Positions 15,999-23,070 of a stretch of DNA of 37,236 bases are shown piece after piece. Location: IMG/VR virus record IMGVR_UViG_3300047321_000164, positions 1 to 37,236 of that record; one strand, written 5' to 3'. The notes below the pieces were generated by a model that saw only the letters and a program-made list of their open reading frames with translations, made no database searches and was not told where the DNA came from. The DNA is from a virus. A program made the translations under genes and the position numbers. Numbering within the stretch: the stretch's first letter is position 1; each line of letters starts with the position of its first letter.

Positions 15999-16309
15999 GA
16001 TCGCACTCCCTGTTCCGCTTCGATTTCCTTCATGAACGATGGGTGCGCTCGCGCGACGACTGGATACACCGCAGCGACGCGCGCCACGGGCAGAGCACCG
16101 ACAGCCTGAGGCGAGTACGACTTGAGCCGCAAGCCGTCGGCTGTGCGCGCGATAAGCTCGCGGACGATACACGCGCCGTCGACGAGCTCGATAACGACGT
16201 CGTCGCCCGCCTGTGCCTCGCTCTGCGTGTCGTAAATGACGGCCTCGCCAATCTTGAAGCGCGGCCGCATATCGCCGTTCGATACTGGGAAGGTCATGAA
16301 GCGGTGCAT
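15995..16309 (-). CDS. stand-alone degenerate S24/LexA-fold protein (104 aa)
   Basis: The start (ATG 16309) follows GGGAG by 8 bases. The chain matches only the C-terminal peptidase fold of LexA/CI: NGDMRPRF at 11-18 sits where GDSM with the catalytic Ser is expected, GEAVIYD follows, GDDVVIEL at 35-42, and CIVREL at 47-52 has Arg where the catalytic Lys is expected. No DNA-binding domain is present. It parallels the C-terminal domain of the repressor at 18149-18865, so it may bind that domain and interfere with dimerisation. Fold confident; role inferred. Confidence 0.75.
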   Translation of the reverse strand: MHRFMTFPVSNGDMRPRFKIGEAVIYDTQSEAQAGDDVVIELVDGACIVRELIARTADGLRLKSYSPQAVGALPVARVAAVYPVVARAHPSFMKEIEAEQGVRS

Positions 16310-16310
16310 A

Positions 16311-16580
16311 TCAGACGCTCCCGTAGTGAGCGGCAAAGTAACCGAGTCGGGTCTGGTCGGTCTGCAACAGATCTGTGCAGTTCTCCATGTCTCGCGCAAG
16401 ACCGCGGAGCGCGTCGCGAAGTATTACGAACGTGTGGGCCGCGCTGTCATTGGGACCTGCGTTGCTGATAGCGACATCGCAAAGTTCGTAGAGCGCCGTA
16501 ACGGAGTGAAACGATTGTTCACAGCGAAACGCCACTGCGGCGATGTCGCCGGGAGGGATAGAGGCGGAACGCTTATCCAT
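16311..16580 (-). CDS. small helical protein of a local family (89 aa)
   Basis: The start at 16580 follows AGGAGG by 6 bases; the longer frame upstream is a shadow of the neighbour. Pattern: helix (FRCEQSFHSVTALYELCDVA), polar turn, helix (FVILRDALRGLARDMENC). This resembles the two-helix layout of the 73-aa protein at 12103 and of the two proteins upstream, and loosely recalls the DUF3077-like pattern. Overlaps its upstream neighbour by 8 bases. Function unknown. Confidence 0.65.
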   Translation of the reverse strand: MDKRSASIPPGDIAAVAFRCEQSFHSVTALYELCDVAISNAGPNDSAAHTFVILRDALRGLARDMENCTDLLQTDQTRLGYFAAHYGSV

Positions 16581-16890
16581 GGGGCACCTCCTGCTCCAAC
16601 TTCTTGATCTGGTGTGCTCCGAAGGATTCGTTTTCCAGAATGTGATAGATAAAATCACTGAGGCACTCGACGGCGCCCGCCAGGTTTTGCTTGGTGAAGT
16701 CGTCGATACCGCTGCGACACTCGTCATCTAGGTCATCGCCGAGCGAGTTGTGCAGGATTCGTGCAACGGACGCTATGCCGCGGGACGCCCGATTAAGGTC
16801 CGCTAGCGCGGCATTCCGGATGCGGCTGAATTCTTCTGACTCGTCGACCGGCATCCAGCGGTCCTCGGTGAGGGAAGGGCGCTCAGACAT
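16573..16890 (-). CDS. small helical protein of a local family (105 aa)
   Basis: GGAGG lies 6 bases before the ATG at 16890. After a polar N-terminus (TEDRWMPVDESEE) there is a helix (IRNAALADLNRASRGIASVA), an acidic turn (DDLDDECRSGIDD) and a second helix (LAGAVECLSDFIYHILENE). Acidic overall. Same layout as its operon neighbours, suggesting old duplications. Overlaps both neighbours by 8 bases. No known domain recognised. Confidence 0.65.
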   Translation of the reverse strand: MSERPSLTEDRWMPVDESEEFSRIRNAALADLNRASRGIASVARILHNSLGDDLDDECRSGIDDFTKQNLAGAVECLSDFIYHILENESFGAHQIKKLEQEVPHG

Positions 16891-17287
16891 GGCTGGCCTC
16901 CATTGATTCCACATGACGCGCAATCTGATCCAGATGCGCCGTCTCTTCGGCACAGGCCTTCCGGAAGGCATCGCGAGTGCGACTCGATCGCGCGCGGGCG
17001 ACGTCGTCGATGTAGTTGCAACCGACCTCTTCGGCAGCGCCGTTGACGAAGTTCATCAGGTCGCCAGCGGTGTATTGCAGAAGTCCCAGCAGTTCGACGA
17101 GACTATCCGGATCCCGCCAGAAGCTCGGCGCTTCCATCGCGCGAAGAATTACAGTGACAAGCGAACTGATCTGTTCGAGCTGAACCTGGCACATCGAATC
17201 AATGCCGTTGATCACTTCATGCAATTTCCGCAATTGCTTTTCGTCCTTGACTTGCTGCGCTGCGGTTGTAGAATTCGGCTTGTTCAT
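16883..17287 (-). CDS. small helical protein of a local family (134 aa)
   Basis: The ATG at 17287 is chosen because GAGG lies 9-10 bases upstream. A polar N-terminus leads to a long helix (LHEVINGIDSMCQVQLEQIS), a turn around APSFWRDPDS, a second helix (LVELLGLLQYTAGDLMNFV) and a charged C-terminal helix. The first 90 residues repeat the two-helix pattern of the next two genes. First gene after a 600-base noncoding stretch in the leftward transcript. No function recognised. Confidence 0.65.
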   Translation of the reverse strand: MNKPNSTTAAQQVKDEKQLRKLHEVINGIDSMCQVQLEQISSLVTVILRAMEAPSFWRDPDSLVELLGLLQYTAGDLMNFVNGAAEEVGCNYIDDVARARSSRTRDAFRKACAEETAHLDQIARHVESMEASHV

Positions 17288-17887
17288 TTCGTTTTGCCTC
17301 TGCTGTATCAGCGCGCCGACTGTTCCTAGGCATTCGGCGCGCACCCTTCCAAGCTGCCATTTCTGGCAACCCCCTAAAAAATCATCGCTTCTCGAATCGT
17401 AGGCGTGTGTTGTCCCAACTAGGCAGGACTGCCAAGTAATGATGTGGCGCTACGATTCGATGTTTTTTCTTCTGTGACTCTCCGCTAACTTCTCCTTTGG
17501 TTCGTCTTGCTACGTTATGACACTGAATGGTTCACGAAAATGTACTGAATAACCACTGTCCGAACAGGATAAATGAAAAAGTTAAACGTGTAACTCGTAA
17601 CCTTAGTCGTAATTTAATAAAACTGGACGGCAGGCACGCGCCATGGAATAACACTTCACCTTCAGCTCGAAAAACTCTACAGCACAAAAAGCCGCTTCCG
17701 GCTAATGGCGCGCGCAAGTATTGGCCACAAGTCGGAAATGTCCTTTTAAATCAAGACGAACTGTTCACGTTCAACGTTACTTCGTTGCCCGCGTTGACCA
17801 CCGCCATGTCGCGCCTCGGTCTGCCAATGCCCCTGGTTCCGGGAAAAGGATCAGACATTGGAGTTCGATCTTGGACAGTTCGAGAAG
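17288..17887. other. 600-base stretch without a convincing gene, AT-rich core
   Basis: It separates the 62-aa gene from the rest of the leftward operon. Perfect 11-bp arms TCGAATCGTAG (17392-17402) and CTACGATTCGA (17450-17460) enclose an inner GGCAG-GA-CTGCC hairpin (17422-17433); runs of T or A flank both sides, so a terminator-like or regulatory RNA structure is possible on either strand. Around 17540-17620 the DNA is unusually AT-rich for this genome. A rightward frame at 17527-17961 has no ribosome site and overlaps an opposite-strand gene; it is not called. Confidence 0.45.
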
Positions 17888-18076
17888 TCAGAACTGCAAC
17901 TTGCCGGGCTCGATGCCGTCAGCAAGCAGATTCGCTGAGACGCGGCAGATCAGCGCGTTGATGACTCGGTTGTCGTGGGAAGCCTTCGAGAAGCGTAAAC
18001 CGGTGGCGCGCATGACGGGCGCTGCGACGTGGGCTGCGGCGCGCTGCATGGCGTAATGGAAGCGGATCAGATTCAT
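17888..18076 (-). CDS. small conserved-looking protein, first gene of the leftward operon (62 aa)
   Basis: GAGG lies 5 bases before the ATG, which is about 30 bases downstream of the promoter at 18112-18141. The chain (NLIRFHYAMQRAAAHVAAPV, GLRFSKASHDNRVINALICR, ANLLADGIEPGKLQF) looks helical and basic and is protein-like. No family recognised. Its place as first gene under the duplicated operator suggests an early regulatory role, comparable in position to lambda N, but there is no sequence support for antitermination. Confidence 0.6.
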   Translation of the reverse strand: MNLIRFHYAMQRAAAHVAAPVMRATGLRFSKASHDNRVINALICRVSANLLADGIEPGKLQF

Positions 18077-18111
18077 TTCGGCCTCAATGTGCGGTAGGAC
18101 ACGTTGAGGAA

Positions 18112-18150
18112 AGTATAAGACATTTCTAAAATATAGTTCAAGAAATATCT
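18112..18150 (-). promoter_or_regulatory. leftward early promoter with operator copy
   Basis: On the minus strand TTGAAC (18141-18136) and TATACT (18117-18112) are 18 bp apart. The -35 and spacer lie in a 28-bp sequence (18123-18150) that matches 18882-18909 in the repressor/Cro intergenic region at 24 of 28 positions. The repressor probably shuts this promoter in the lysogen. Confidence 0.55.
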
Positions 18151-18865
18151 ACGTTTTTTGCGAGGGGATGTCCAAGGCACTTTGACGAAGGCCCGCCGTG
18201 ATGACAGATACGTCGACAATCTCGCTGTCCGCGCAGCTCGCGTTTGGGCCGTCCTCGTTGATCGGCCCAAATAGCCATTCTTCGTCACGCGTATATAGGT
18301 ATTGCATCACCATGTGTTCGTCTGACTGCAAATGAACCAACACATCGTCGCCAGGTTCCGGCTTCCTCGACGGCTCCACGACTATGACCTCGCCACTCCG
18401 GATGCGTGGCTTTAGGTCATGGCCTTTGATCCGAATCGCAAATGCGTCTGGCGAGTAAGTGGCGAAATCGACGTATTGTGGCTCATCGCCAGTCTTCTTC
18501 ATCTCGATCAGACCGTCCGATGTGGTTGTCGCCTGCCATCGGATAGGAACGCTTCGCAGCATAAGAGGCCTTCCGCCGGGCGCATCCGCTAAAGCGTCGG
18601 CGGCCGCGTAGGCCGCTCTCGAGTGATCTGAATTGATTGGCTCAATTGGCTGATCAAGCCAGCCAGGCGGGATTGATACCTTTGCTTCCAGTGCGCGCGC
18701 CGCACGCTCCCCCATGCTCCGACCGCCATTGTAGGTACTGGACAGGTATTGAGAAATCTGCGCTGCCGAATAGCCAAATCTCCCGGCGAATACGCTCACA
18801 TTCCCGTTTGCGATCGAATCAACAAGATGTTTTAAGCGGATGCGTCGTACAGCAAAAGTGTCCAT
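18149..18865 (-). CDS. cI: CI-like repressor with degenerate S24 domain (238 aa)
   Basis: The N-terminal HTH (residues 10-70) reads VRRIRLKHLVDSIANGNVSVFA, YSAAQISQYLSS and GERAARALEAK. Residues 140-235 have the S24/LexA fold: IKGHDLKPRIRSGEVIVVEP, GDDVLVHL, EEWLFGPIN. The GDSM motif with catalytic Ser is replaced by GHDL (148-151), and the segment that should hold the catalytic Lys reads HMVMQYL. No Ala-Gly cleavage pair is evident in the linker. The protein should bind operators and dimerise but not cleave itself. AAAGG precedes the start. Divergent from the Cro-like gene. Confidence 0.88.
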   Translation of the reverse strand: MDTFAVRRIRLKHLVDSIANGNVSVFAGRFGYSAAQISQYLSSTYNGGRSMGERAARALEAKVSIPPGWLDQPIEPINSDHSRAAYAAADALADAPGGRPLMLRSVPIRWQATTTSDGLIEMKKTGDEPQYVDFATYSPDAFAIRIKGHDLKPRIRSGEVIVVEPSRKPEPGDDVLVHLQSDEHMVMQYLYTRDEEWLFGPINEDGPNASCADSEIVDVSVITAGLRQSALDIPSQKT

Positions 18866-18881
18866 GATGAACCTTTAGGTT

Positions 18882-18938
18882 TTTCTAAATTCTAGTTCAA
18901 GATATTTCTTGACACAAGTATTTAGATTAATCTAATCT
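18882..18938. promoter_or_regulatory. repressor/Cro operator region with divergent promoters
   Basis: Rightward: TTGACA (18909-18914) with TCTAAT at 18931-18936 (16 bp) or TAATCT at 18933-18938 (18 bp). Leftward: TTGTGT (18917-18912) and TAGAAT (18894-18889), 17 bp apart. The two -35 elements overlap. Two palindromes stand out: TCAAGA-TATT-TCTTGA (18897-18912) and TTAGATTAATCTAA (18922-18935), covering -35 and -10 of the rightward promoter respectively. Confidence 0.65.
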
Positions 18939-18944
18939 CTGGCA

Positions 18945-19229
18945 ATGGATTTCTATCTGTTTCTTACGGGCCTATCGATCGCCGAGCGCTCCGCGTTTGC
19001 CGAGCGCTGTGGCACAACCCCCGGTCGCCTTCGGCAAATTGCCTACGGAAACGAGCCGGCCAGCCCGCAACTCTGTGTCGCGATCGATCGAGAATCGCGA
19101 GGCGCGGTGCGGTATTCGGCGGTCAATGACAAGTGGATTGAGCGCAGCGGTCCGACCGACGGGCGAAAACGCATTCCGATGGATTGGGAATACGTTGAGC
19201 AGAAAGCGGCAAAGGCGGCGGGCTCATGA
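18945..19229 (+). CDS. Cro/YdaS-like HTH regulator (94 aa)
   Basis: Residues 3-50 form an HTH of the YdaS/Cro type: FLTGLSIAERSAFAERCGT, PGRLRQIAYG, SPQLCVAIDRESRGAV. The C-terminal 40 residues are polar. It diverges from the repressor and should favour the lytic programme. There is no Shine-Dalgarno sequence, and the likely transcript start (about 18943-18945) falls at or just before the ATG, so the message may be leaderless. Overlaps the next gene by ATGA. Confidence 0.8.
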   Translation: MDFYLFLTGLSIAERSAFAERCGTTPGRLRQIAYGNEPASPQLCVAIDRESRGAVRYSAVNDKWIERSGPTDGRKRIPMDWEYVEQKAAKAAGS

Positions 19230-19585
19230 CCTCTCCGAACCAATTCGAGCCCACTACGGCGCCTTCGCCCTCTGACATGCAGGCTTTGCAATGGAAGGGC
19301 GTCCAGCGAATTTCCAACGATATCGACGGATTCGTCATCGTTGAGATTTTCCCCAGCGCGTCAGTCCCGGGATATATCCACTACTCGGTCTACAACGTGA
19401 AGTCCGGCCACGTCGACGAATCTTGCAAACCGATTCCACCGGCGATGGTGCTCCCCGTGGTTGACCTCACGCTGAGCGGAATGGGCCTGTCTATCCACGG
19501 TTTGAGTTGGAAGTCGAGCGTCGACGTGGACAAGTCCAGAGACGCGACATGCGATTCACCATTTCTTTTGCCCAATCTTCACTGA
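19226..19585 (+). CDS. hypothetical early protein (119 aa)
   Basis: ATGA overlap with the Cro-like gene. Residues 20-70 look beta-rich (QRISNDIDGFVIVEIFP, GYIHYSVYNVKSGHVD) and are followed by more strands (VVDLTLSGMGLSIHGLSW). No motif recognised. Its position between Cro and the ParB-like gene suggests early expression in the replication operon. Confidence 0.6.
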   Translation: MTSPNQFEPTTAPSPSDMQALQWKGVQRISNDIDGFVIVEIFPSASVPGYIHYSVYNVKSGHVDESCKPIPPAMVLPVVDLTLSGMGLSIHGLSWKSSVDVDKSRDATCDSPFLLPNLH

Positions 19586-19592
19586 GATCAGC

Positions 19593-20519
19593 ATGCTTGA
19601 ACTGACACGTCATCCCTTGTCGGCAGCGTTTCCTTCATTCTCCGACACGGATCTCGACGCCCTCGTTGAGGATATTCGTGCATTCGGCCAACGCGAGTCA
19701 GGTCTCGTCTTCGAGGGGATGATCCTGGATGGTTGGAATCGCTATCAGGCCTGTGTGCGGCTGGGAATCGAATTTAACTATATTGAATTCGAAGAGGAAT
19801 ATCCGGGCGTAGATCCCGAGGACTATGTTGTCTCGAAGAATCTGCATCGGCGCCATATGACGGATTCCCAGCGTGCTGCGTCGGTTGTCGCGGTCAGTCG
19901 GTGGGTGCCCGTTGGCCGACCGAATAACCTCGCCCACCGGGCGACATTATCGACAAATGCGGAATTGGCTCATCGAGCAGACGTCAGCGAGCGAACGATC
20001 AGCCGGGCAAAGGTCGCGCACGAAGCCGGTCTTGGCGGCGCGGTTATCGCTGGCGAAATGACCCTGCGGCAAGCTGAGGAAGCCGTTAAGGCTCAGCGCG
20101 CGCCGACGATCCGCGAGCAGAAGGCCGGCACGACGCACGAAGGCGCCGGCGAGCTGGCGGCGCGCACCGATGCAGTTGCCACCAAGCCGCCTTTGCGTCA
20201 GCGCGCCGATGAGGACTCCTCATCGCGACTGCCAACGCCTCTGGAGACGGCAATCGCGGACCGCGATGAAGCGCGCGATCACGCCGGAGACCTCGCCGAC
20301 GAGCTCCGAATCGCAAAATCTGAACTTGACGCCTATCGCGCTGCTGAGATCGGGGAAGGCGAGAAACATCTCATCGCAGCGAACAAGCGCGTTCTGAAGC
20401 TTGAGGATGAGGTTCGCTACCTCACCGCGCGCCGTGACGCCCTGATGGACGAAAACGCTCAGCTTAAGCGTGAGATCAAGAGCCTTTCGCGTCGCTTGGG
20501 GATCAAGGCCAATGGCTGA
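19593..20519 (+). CDS. ParB-like N-terminal domain protein with HTH and coiled coil (308 aa)
   Basis: Residues 5-90 match the ParB/Srx fold: LDALVEDIRAFGQ, then GMILDGWNRYQACVRLGI (DGxNR box at 46-50) and the NLHRRHMTDSQRA segment that leads into the HTH. Residues 120-150 contain AELAHRADVSERTISRAKV, an HTH. The last 90 residues are a coiled coil (KLEDEVRYLTARRDALMDEN). No ParA partner is seen. In phages such proteins are found in replication or regulation modules; here it precedes a helicase and primase. It could act as an initiator-like or site-binding factor, possibly on the dispersed palindromes (inference). Overlaps the helicase by 8 bases. Confidence 0.8.
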   Translation: MLELTRHPLSAAFPSFSDTDLDALVEDIRAFGQRESGLVFEGMILDGWNRYQACVRLGIEFNYIEFEEEYPGVDPEDYVVSKNLHRRHMTDSQRAASVVAVSRWVPVGRPNNLAHRATLSTNAELAHRADVSERTISRAKVAHEAGLGGAVIAGEMTLRQAEEAVKAQRAPTIREQKAGTTHEGAGELAARTDAVATKPPLRQRADEDSSSRLPTPLETAIADRDEARDHAGDLADELRIAKSELDAYRAAEIGEGEKHLIAANKRVLKLEDEVRYLTARRDALMDENAQLKREIKSLSRRLGIKANG

Positions 20520-22053
20520 GAAAATTAACCTTCGGCCGTATCAACTCGCGTCAATCGAGGGCCTGCGTGAGGGCGCGAGGCGTGGCCACCGCGCGCAGGT
20601 TTTAATGGCGCCGACCGGTGCGGGAAAAACCGTGATCGGCGCACAGCTTTCTGACGAAGTGAACAAGAAAGGGCGGCGTGCGGCATTTGTAGTCGACCGC
20701 GTCAACCTCGTCGACCAGACGAGCGCACTATTCGACAAGTACGGTATCCCGCACGGCGTCATCCAGGCAGACCACTGGCGCAAGCATCTGTTTGAGCGCA
20801 TCCAAATCTGCTCAGCGCAGACGATCGAGAAGCGCGGATTCTTTCCCGACCTTGATCTACTGATTGTGGACGAATGCCACGCCACGCGCAGGGCAACCGC
20901 GAACCTGATCAAGAACCGCACGGACTTGCGCGTCATTGGTCTGAGCGCTACGCCGTTCTCGAATGGCTTGGCGGACCTGTACACGAACCTCGTGAACGTG
21001 TGCACGACCAACGAACTTGTTTCCGAGGGTTTCCTCGTGCCACTGCAGACCTACGCGGCGCGGGCAGTTGACATGACGGGCGCGAAGATCGTTGCCGGCG
21101 AGTGGACCGACAAGGAAGCTGAAAAGCGCGGCATGGAGATCGTTGGCGACGTCGTTCAGGAGTGGATCGACAAGACAATGCTGCACTTCGGCGGCCCGGT
21201 TAAAACGATCGTCTTCAGCGCGACGGTCGATCACGGCGAGGAACTCTGCCGCCAGTTCAATGAACACGGCTACAACTTCCAGCAGATCAGCTATCGGGAT
21301 GGCAGTGATGAGGTCCGGCGTGAACTGATCGAGGAATTCCGCAAGCCCGACAGCACGATTACCGGCCTGGTGTCTTGCGAGGTTTTCACGAAGGGTTTCG
21401 ACGTGCCGGACATTCTGTGTGGTGTCGGCGCGCGCCCGTATCGCAAGAGCCTTTCGAGCCACATCCAGCAGCTCGGCCGCGTGATGCGCACATCGCCAGG
21501 CAAGACGTTTGGCCTGTGGCTCGACCACTGCGGCAACGTCCTGCGCTTCGGCGAGGACGCGGCACGGATCTTTGCCGAAGGACTGCACAAGCTTGACGAC
21601 GGCGCACTCGACGCGAAGACACGCTCGGAGCCAACCGAGAAGGAAAGGAAAGAAATCACATGCTCATGTGGTTTTGTACTGCCTCCAGCGTGCAAGGCGT
21701 GTCCCGCGTGCGGCAAGGAGCGTGAACGTCGATCGCTCGTCGAGAACATCGCTGGCGTGATGGAGGCAGTGGGCGACCATAAGGCGCCGGTAGCGACCGT
21801 TCCGGAGTATCTGCGTGACAAGACATCCGTTTGGCGACAGCTTTGCTGCCTTGCGATTGAACGTAAGCCGCAAGATCCGGAGAAGGCGAAGAAGTTTGCT
21901 TTGGCGCAATTCCACAATCTGTATGGTCACTGGCCTCAGCACGACTTTTCGACATCGAACCTCGAGTCTCCGACCGTGCAATTGAAAGGCAAGGTGCAAT
22001 CGTTGCTGATTCGTCGCGCGCACCAGGTGGGGAGGGCGAATGCAGTTCGCTGA
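20512..22053 (+). CDS. SF2 DEAD/DEAH-type helicase with C-terminal zinc finger (513 aa)
   Basis: Motif I APTGAGKT (33-40), motif II DECH (120-123), motif III SATPF (145-149) and motif VI QLGRVMRT (near residue 320) are all present. This is the UvsW/ResIII-like branch of superfamily 2. Near residue 385 a Cys cluster (CSCGF..., ACKACPACGKE) makes a zinc ribbon, followed by a helical C-terminal domain. It unwinds or remodels DNA and, before a primase, serves phage replication. The ATG at 20512 is chosen because it overlaps the upstream stop. Confidence 0.93.
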   Translation: MAEKINLRPYQLASIEGLREGARRGHRAQVLMAPTGAGKTVIGAQLSDEVNKKGRRAAFVVDRVNLVDQTSALFDKYGIPHGVIQADHWRKHLFERIQICSAQTIEKRGFFPDLDLLIVDECHATRRATANLIKNRTDLRVIGLSATPFSNGLADLYTNLVNVCTTNELVSEGFLVPLQTYAARAVDMTGAKIVAGEWTDKEAEKRGMEIVGDVVQEWIDKTMLHFGGPVKTIVFSATVDHGEELCRQFNEHGYNFQQISYRDGSDEVRRELIEEFRKPDSTITGLVSCEVFTKGFDVPDILCGVGARPYRKSLSSHIQQLGRVMRTSPGKTFGLWLDHCGNVLRFGEDAARIFAEGLHKLDDGALDAKTRSEPTEKERKEITCSCGFVLPPACKACPACGKERERRSLVENIAGVMEAVGDHKAPVATVPEYLRDKTSVWRQLCCLAIERKPQDPEKAKKFALAQFHNLYGHWPQHDFSTSNLESPTVQLKGKVQSLLIRRAHQVGRANAVR

Positions 22054-22870
22054 TTTCGCCGCGGCACATGGCCTGATTATTCGCTCGCTGAACGACGATG
22101 GCCGTACGCATCGGGTGCCGACAGAGGATCACCCGAAGAAGCGCAACGGCGCATACATGTTCGATGGCCATTCTGGCTGGGTGCAGAACTGGGCCGTTCA
22201 CGAGAAGGCGATTGCGTGGCGGCACGGCGGAGATGGTGGCGTTCCAAACGCGCCCCCCAAGCGTGACATGCAGGCGGCACGGCGGCGCGAGGCAGAAGAA
22301 CGGGCGGCGGCAGCCGCAGCCGCCCAGCAGGTCATCGCTCGCTGCAGCTATGACACTCACCCTTATCTGGCGAAGAAGGGGTTCCCCGATCAGCGCGGCC
22401 TTATCGATAACGATGGACGTCTCGTGATTCCAATGAGGAACATGCGCGACTACCAGCGCGTGACCAGCCTCCAGTGGATCCCTGAATCTGGAAAAAAACT
22501 GTTCCTCAAGAATGGCGAGGCTAGCGGTGCTGGATTCTCAATCGGCGTTGGTCGTGAATCATGGATCGTCGAGGGATACGCGACTGGTTTAAGTGTTCGG
22601 TCGGCGCTCGAGAAAATGCATCGCCAGGCGCGTGTGATCGTTTGCTTTTCTGCAGGGAATATACCGAAAGTCGCAGAGATGGTCGGCGGACGTCGGTTCG
22701 TGATGGCGGATAACGATCAAAGCGGCACCGGGTGCCGGGTTGCGACAGCGACCGGATTGCCGTGGACGATGCCGCCTGTTGTTGGAGAGGATGCCAACGA
22801 CTTCCATATGCGAGAGGGAATTCACGCTCTCATTGTGCTGATGCGGGAGTTATTTCGGAACACGAAATGA
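22040..22870 (+). CDS. TOPRIM-domain DNA primase (276 aa)
   Basis: Residues 170-255 form a TOPRIM domain: WIVEGYATGLS with Glu178, VMADNDQSGTG with Asp224 and Asp226, and EDANDFH near 250, as in plasmid- and phage-type primases. The N-terminal 60 residues (GWVQNWAVHEK) match the leader region of these proteins, but no Cys zinc finger is visible, so it is a compact form. It synthesises primers for the phage replisome together with the SF2 helicase. Overlaps the helicase end by 14 bases. One copy of the dispersed palindrome lies over its ADND motif region. Confidence 0.9.
   Translation: MQFADFAAAHGLIIRSLNDDGRTHRVPTEDHPKKRNGAYMFDGHSGWVQNWAVHEKAIAWRHGGDGGVPNAPPKRDMQAARRREAEERAAAAAAAQQVIARCSYDTHPYLAKKGFPDQRGLIDNDGRLVIPMRNMRDYQRVTSLQWIPESGKKLFLKNGEASGAGFSIGVGRESWIVEGYATGLSVRSALEKMHRQARVIVCFSAGNIPKVAEMVGGRRFVMADNDQSGTGCRVATATGLPWTMPPVVGEDANDFHMREGIHALIVLMRELFRNTK
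22723..22737. repeat. dispersed palindrome copy 2
   Basis: CGGCACC-G-GGTGCCG in the primase gene, read in a different codon frame from copies 1, 3 and 4, so a conserved peptide does not explain it. Confidence 0.6.
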
Positions 22871-22951
22871 AATATGGTTGCCGCCTGAGTGGTGAACATT
22901 TATTGTTTTCCCATCAGTACGGCATTGCTGATATAGCGAAATCACAGTGAT

Positions 22952-23070
22952 AACCCCGGTATTTTTTAGTCGGGCTTGGAAGTGGAAAGGAGTTTGGGTG
23001 CTGTGACCCTCGCGACTCCTTTCCACGGCATGCCAGCCGCAAGCCCGACTAAAGCGTATCGGGGTTTTTT
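22952..23070 (+). terminator. three-tier nested stem-loop ending in T6
   Basis: Outer arms 22952-22961 with 23057-23066 (10 bp, one G-U), middle arms 22965-22978 with 23040-23053 (14 bp, perfect), inner arms 22982-22993 with 23015-23026 (12 bp, perfect), plus GGGT/ACCC in the loop. Six T's (23065-23070) follow, so it can act as a rho-independent terminator for the replication operon. The stem is far longer than termination needs. Confidence 0.6.

Noticed and set aside
17355-17375. TGCCA-TTTC-TGGCA hairpin as a terminator
   Set aside because: Only a 5-bp stem and no T-run follows it in either transcription direction.
17527-17961. 144-aa rightward frame
   Set aside because: No ribosome site, no recognisable domain, and its 3' end overlaps the better-supported leftward 62-aa gene.
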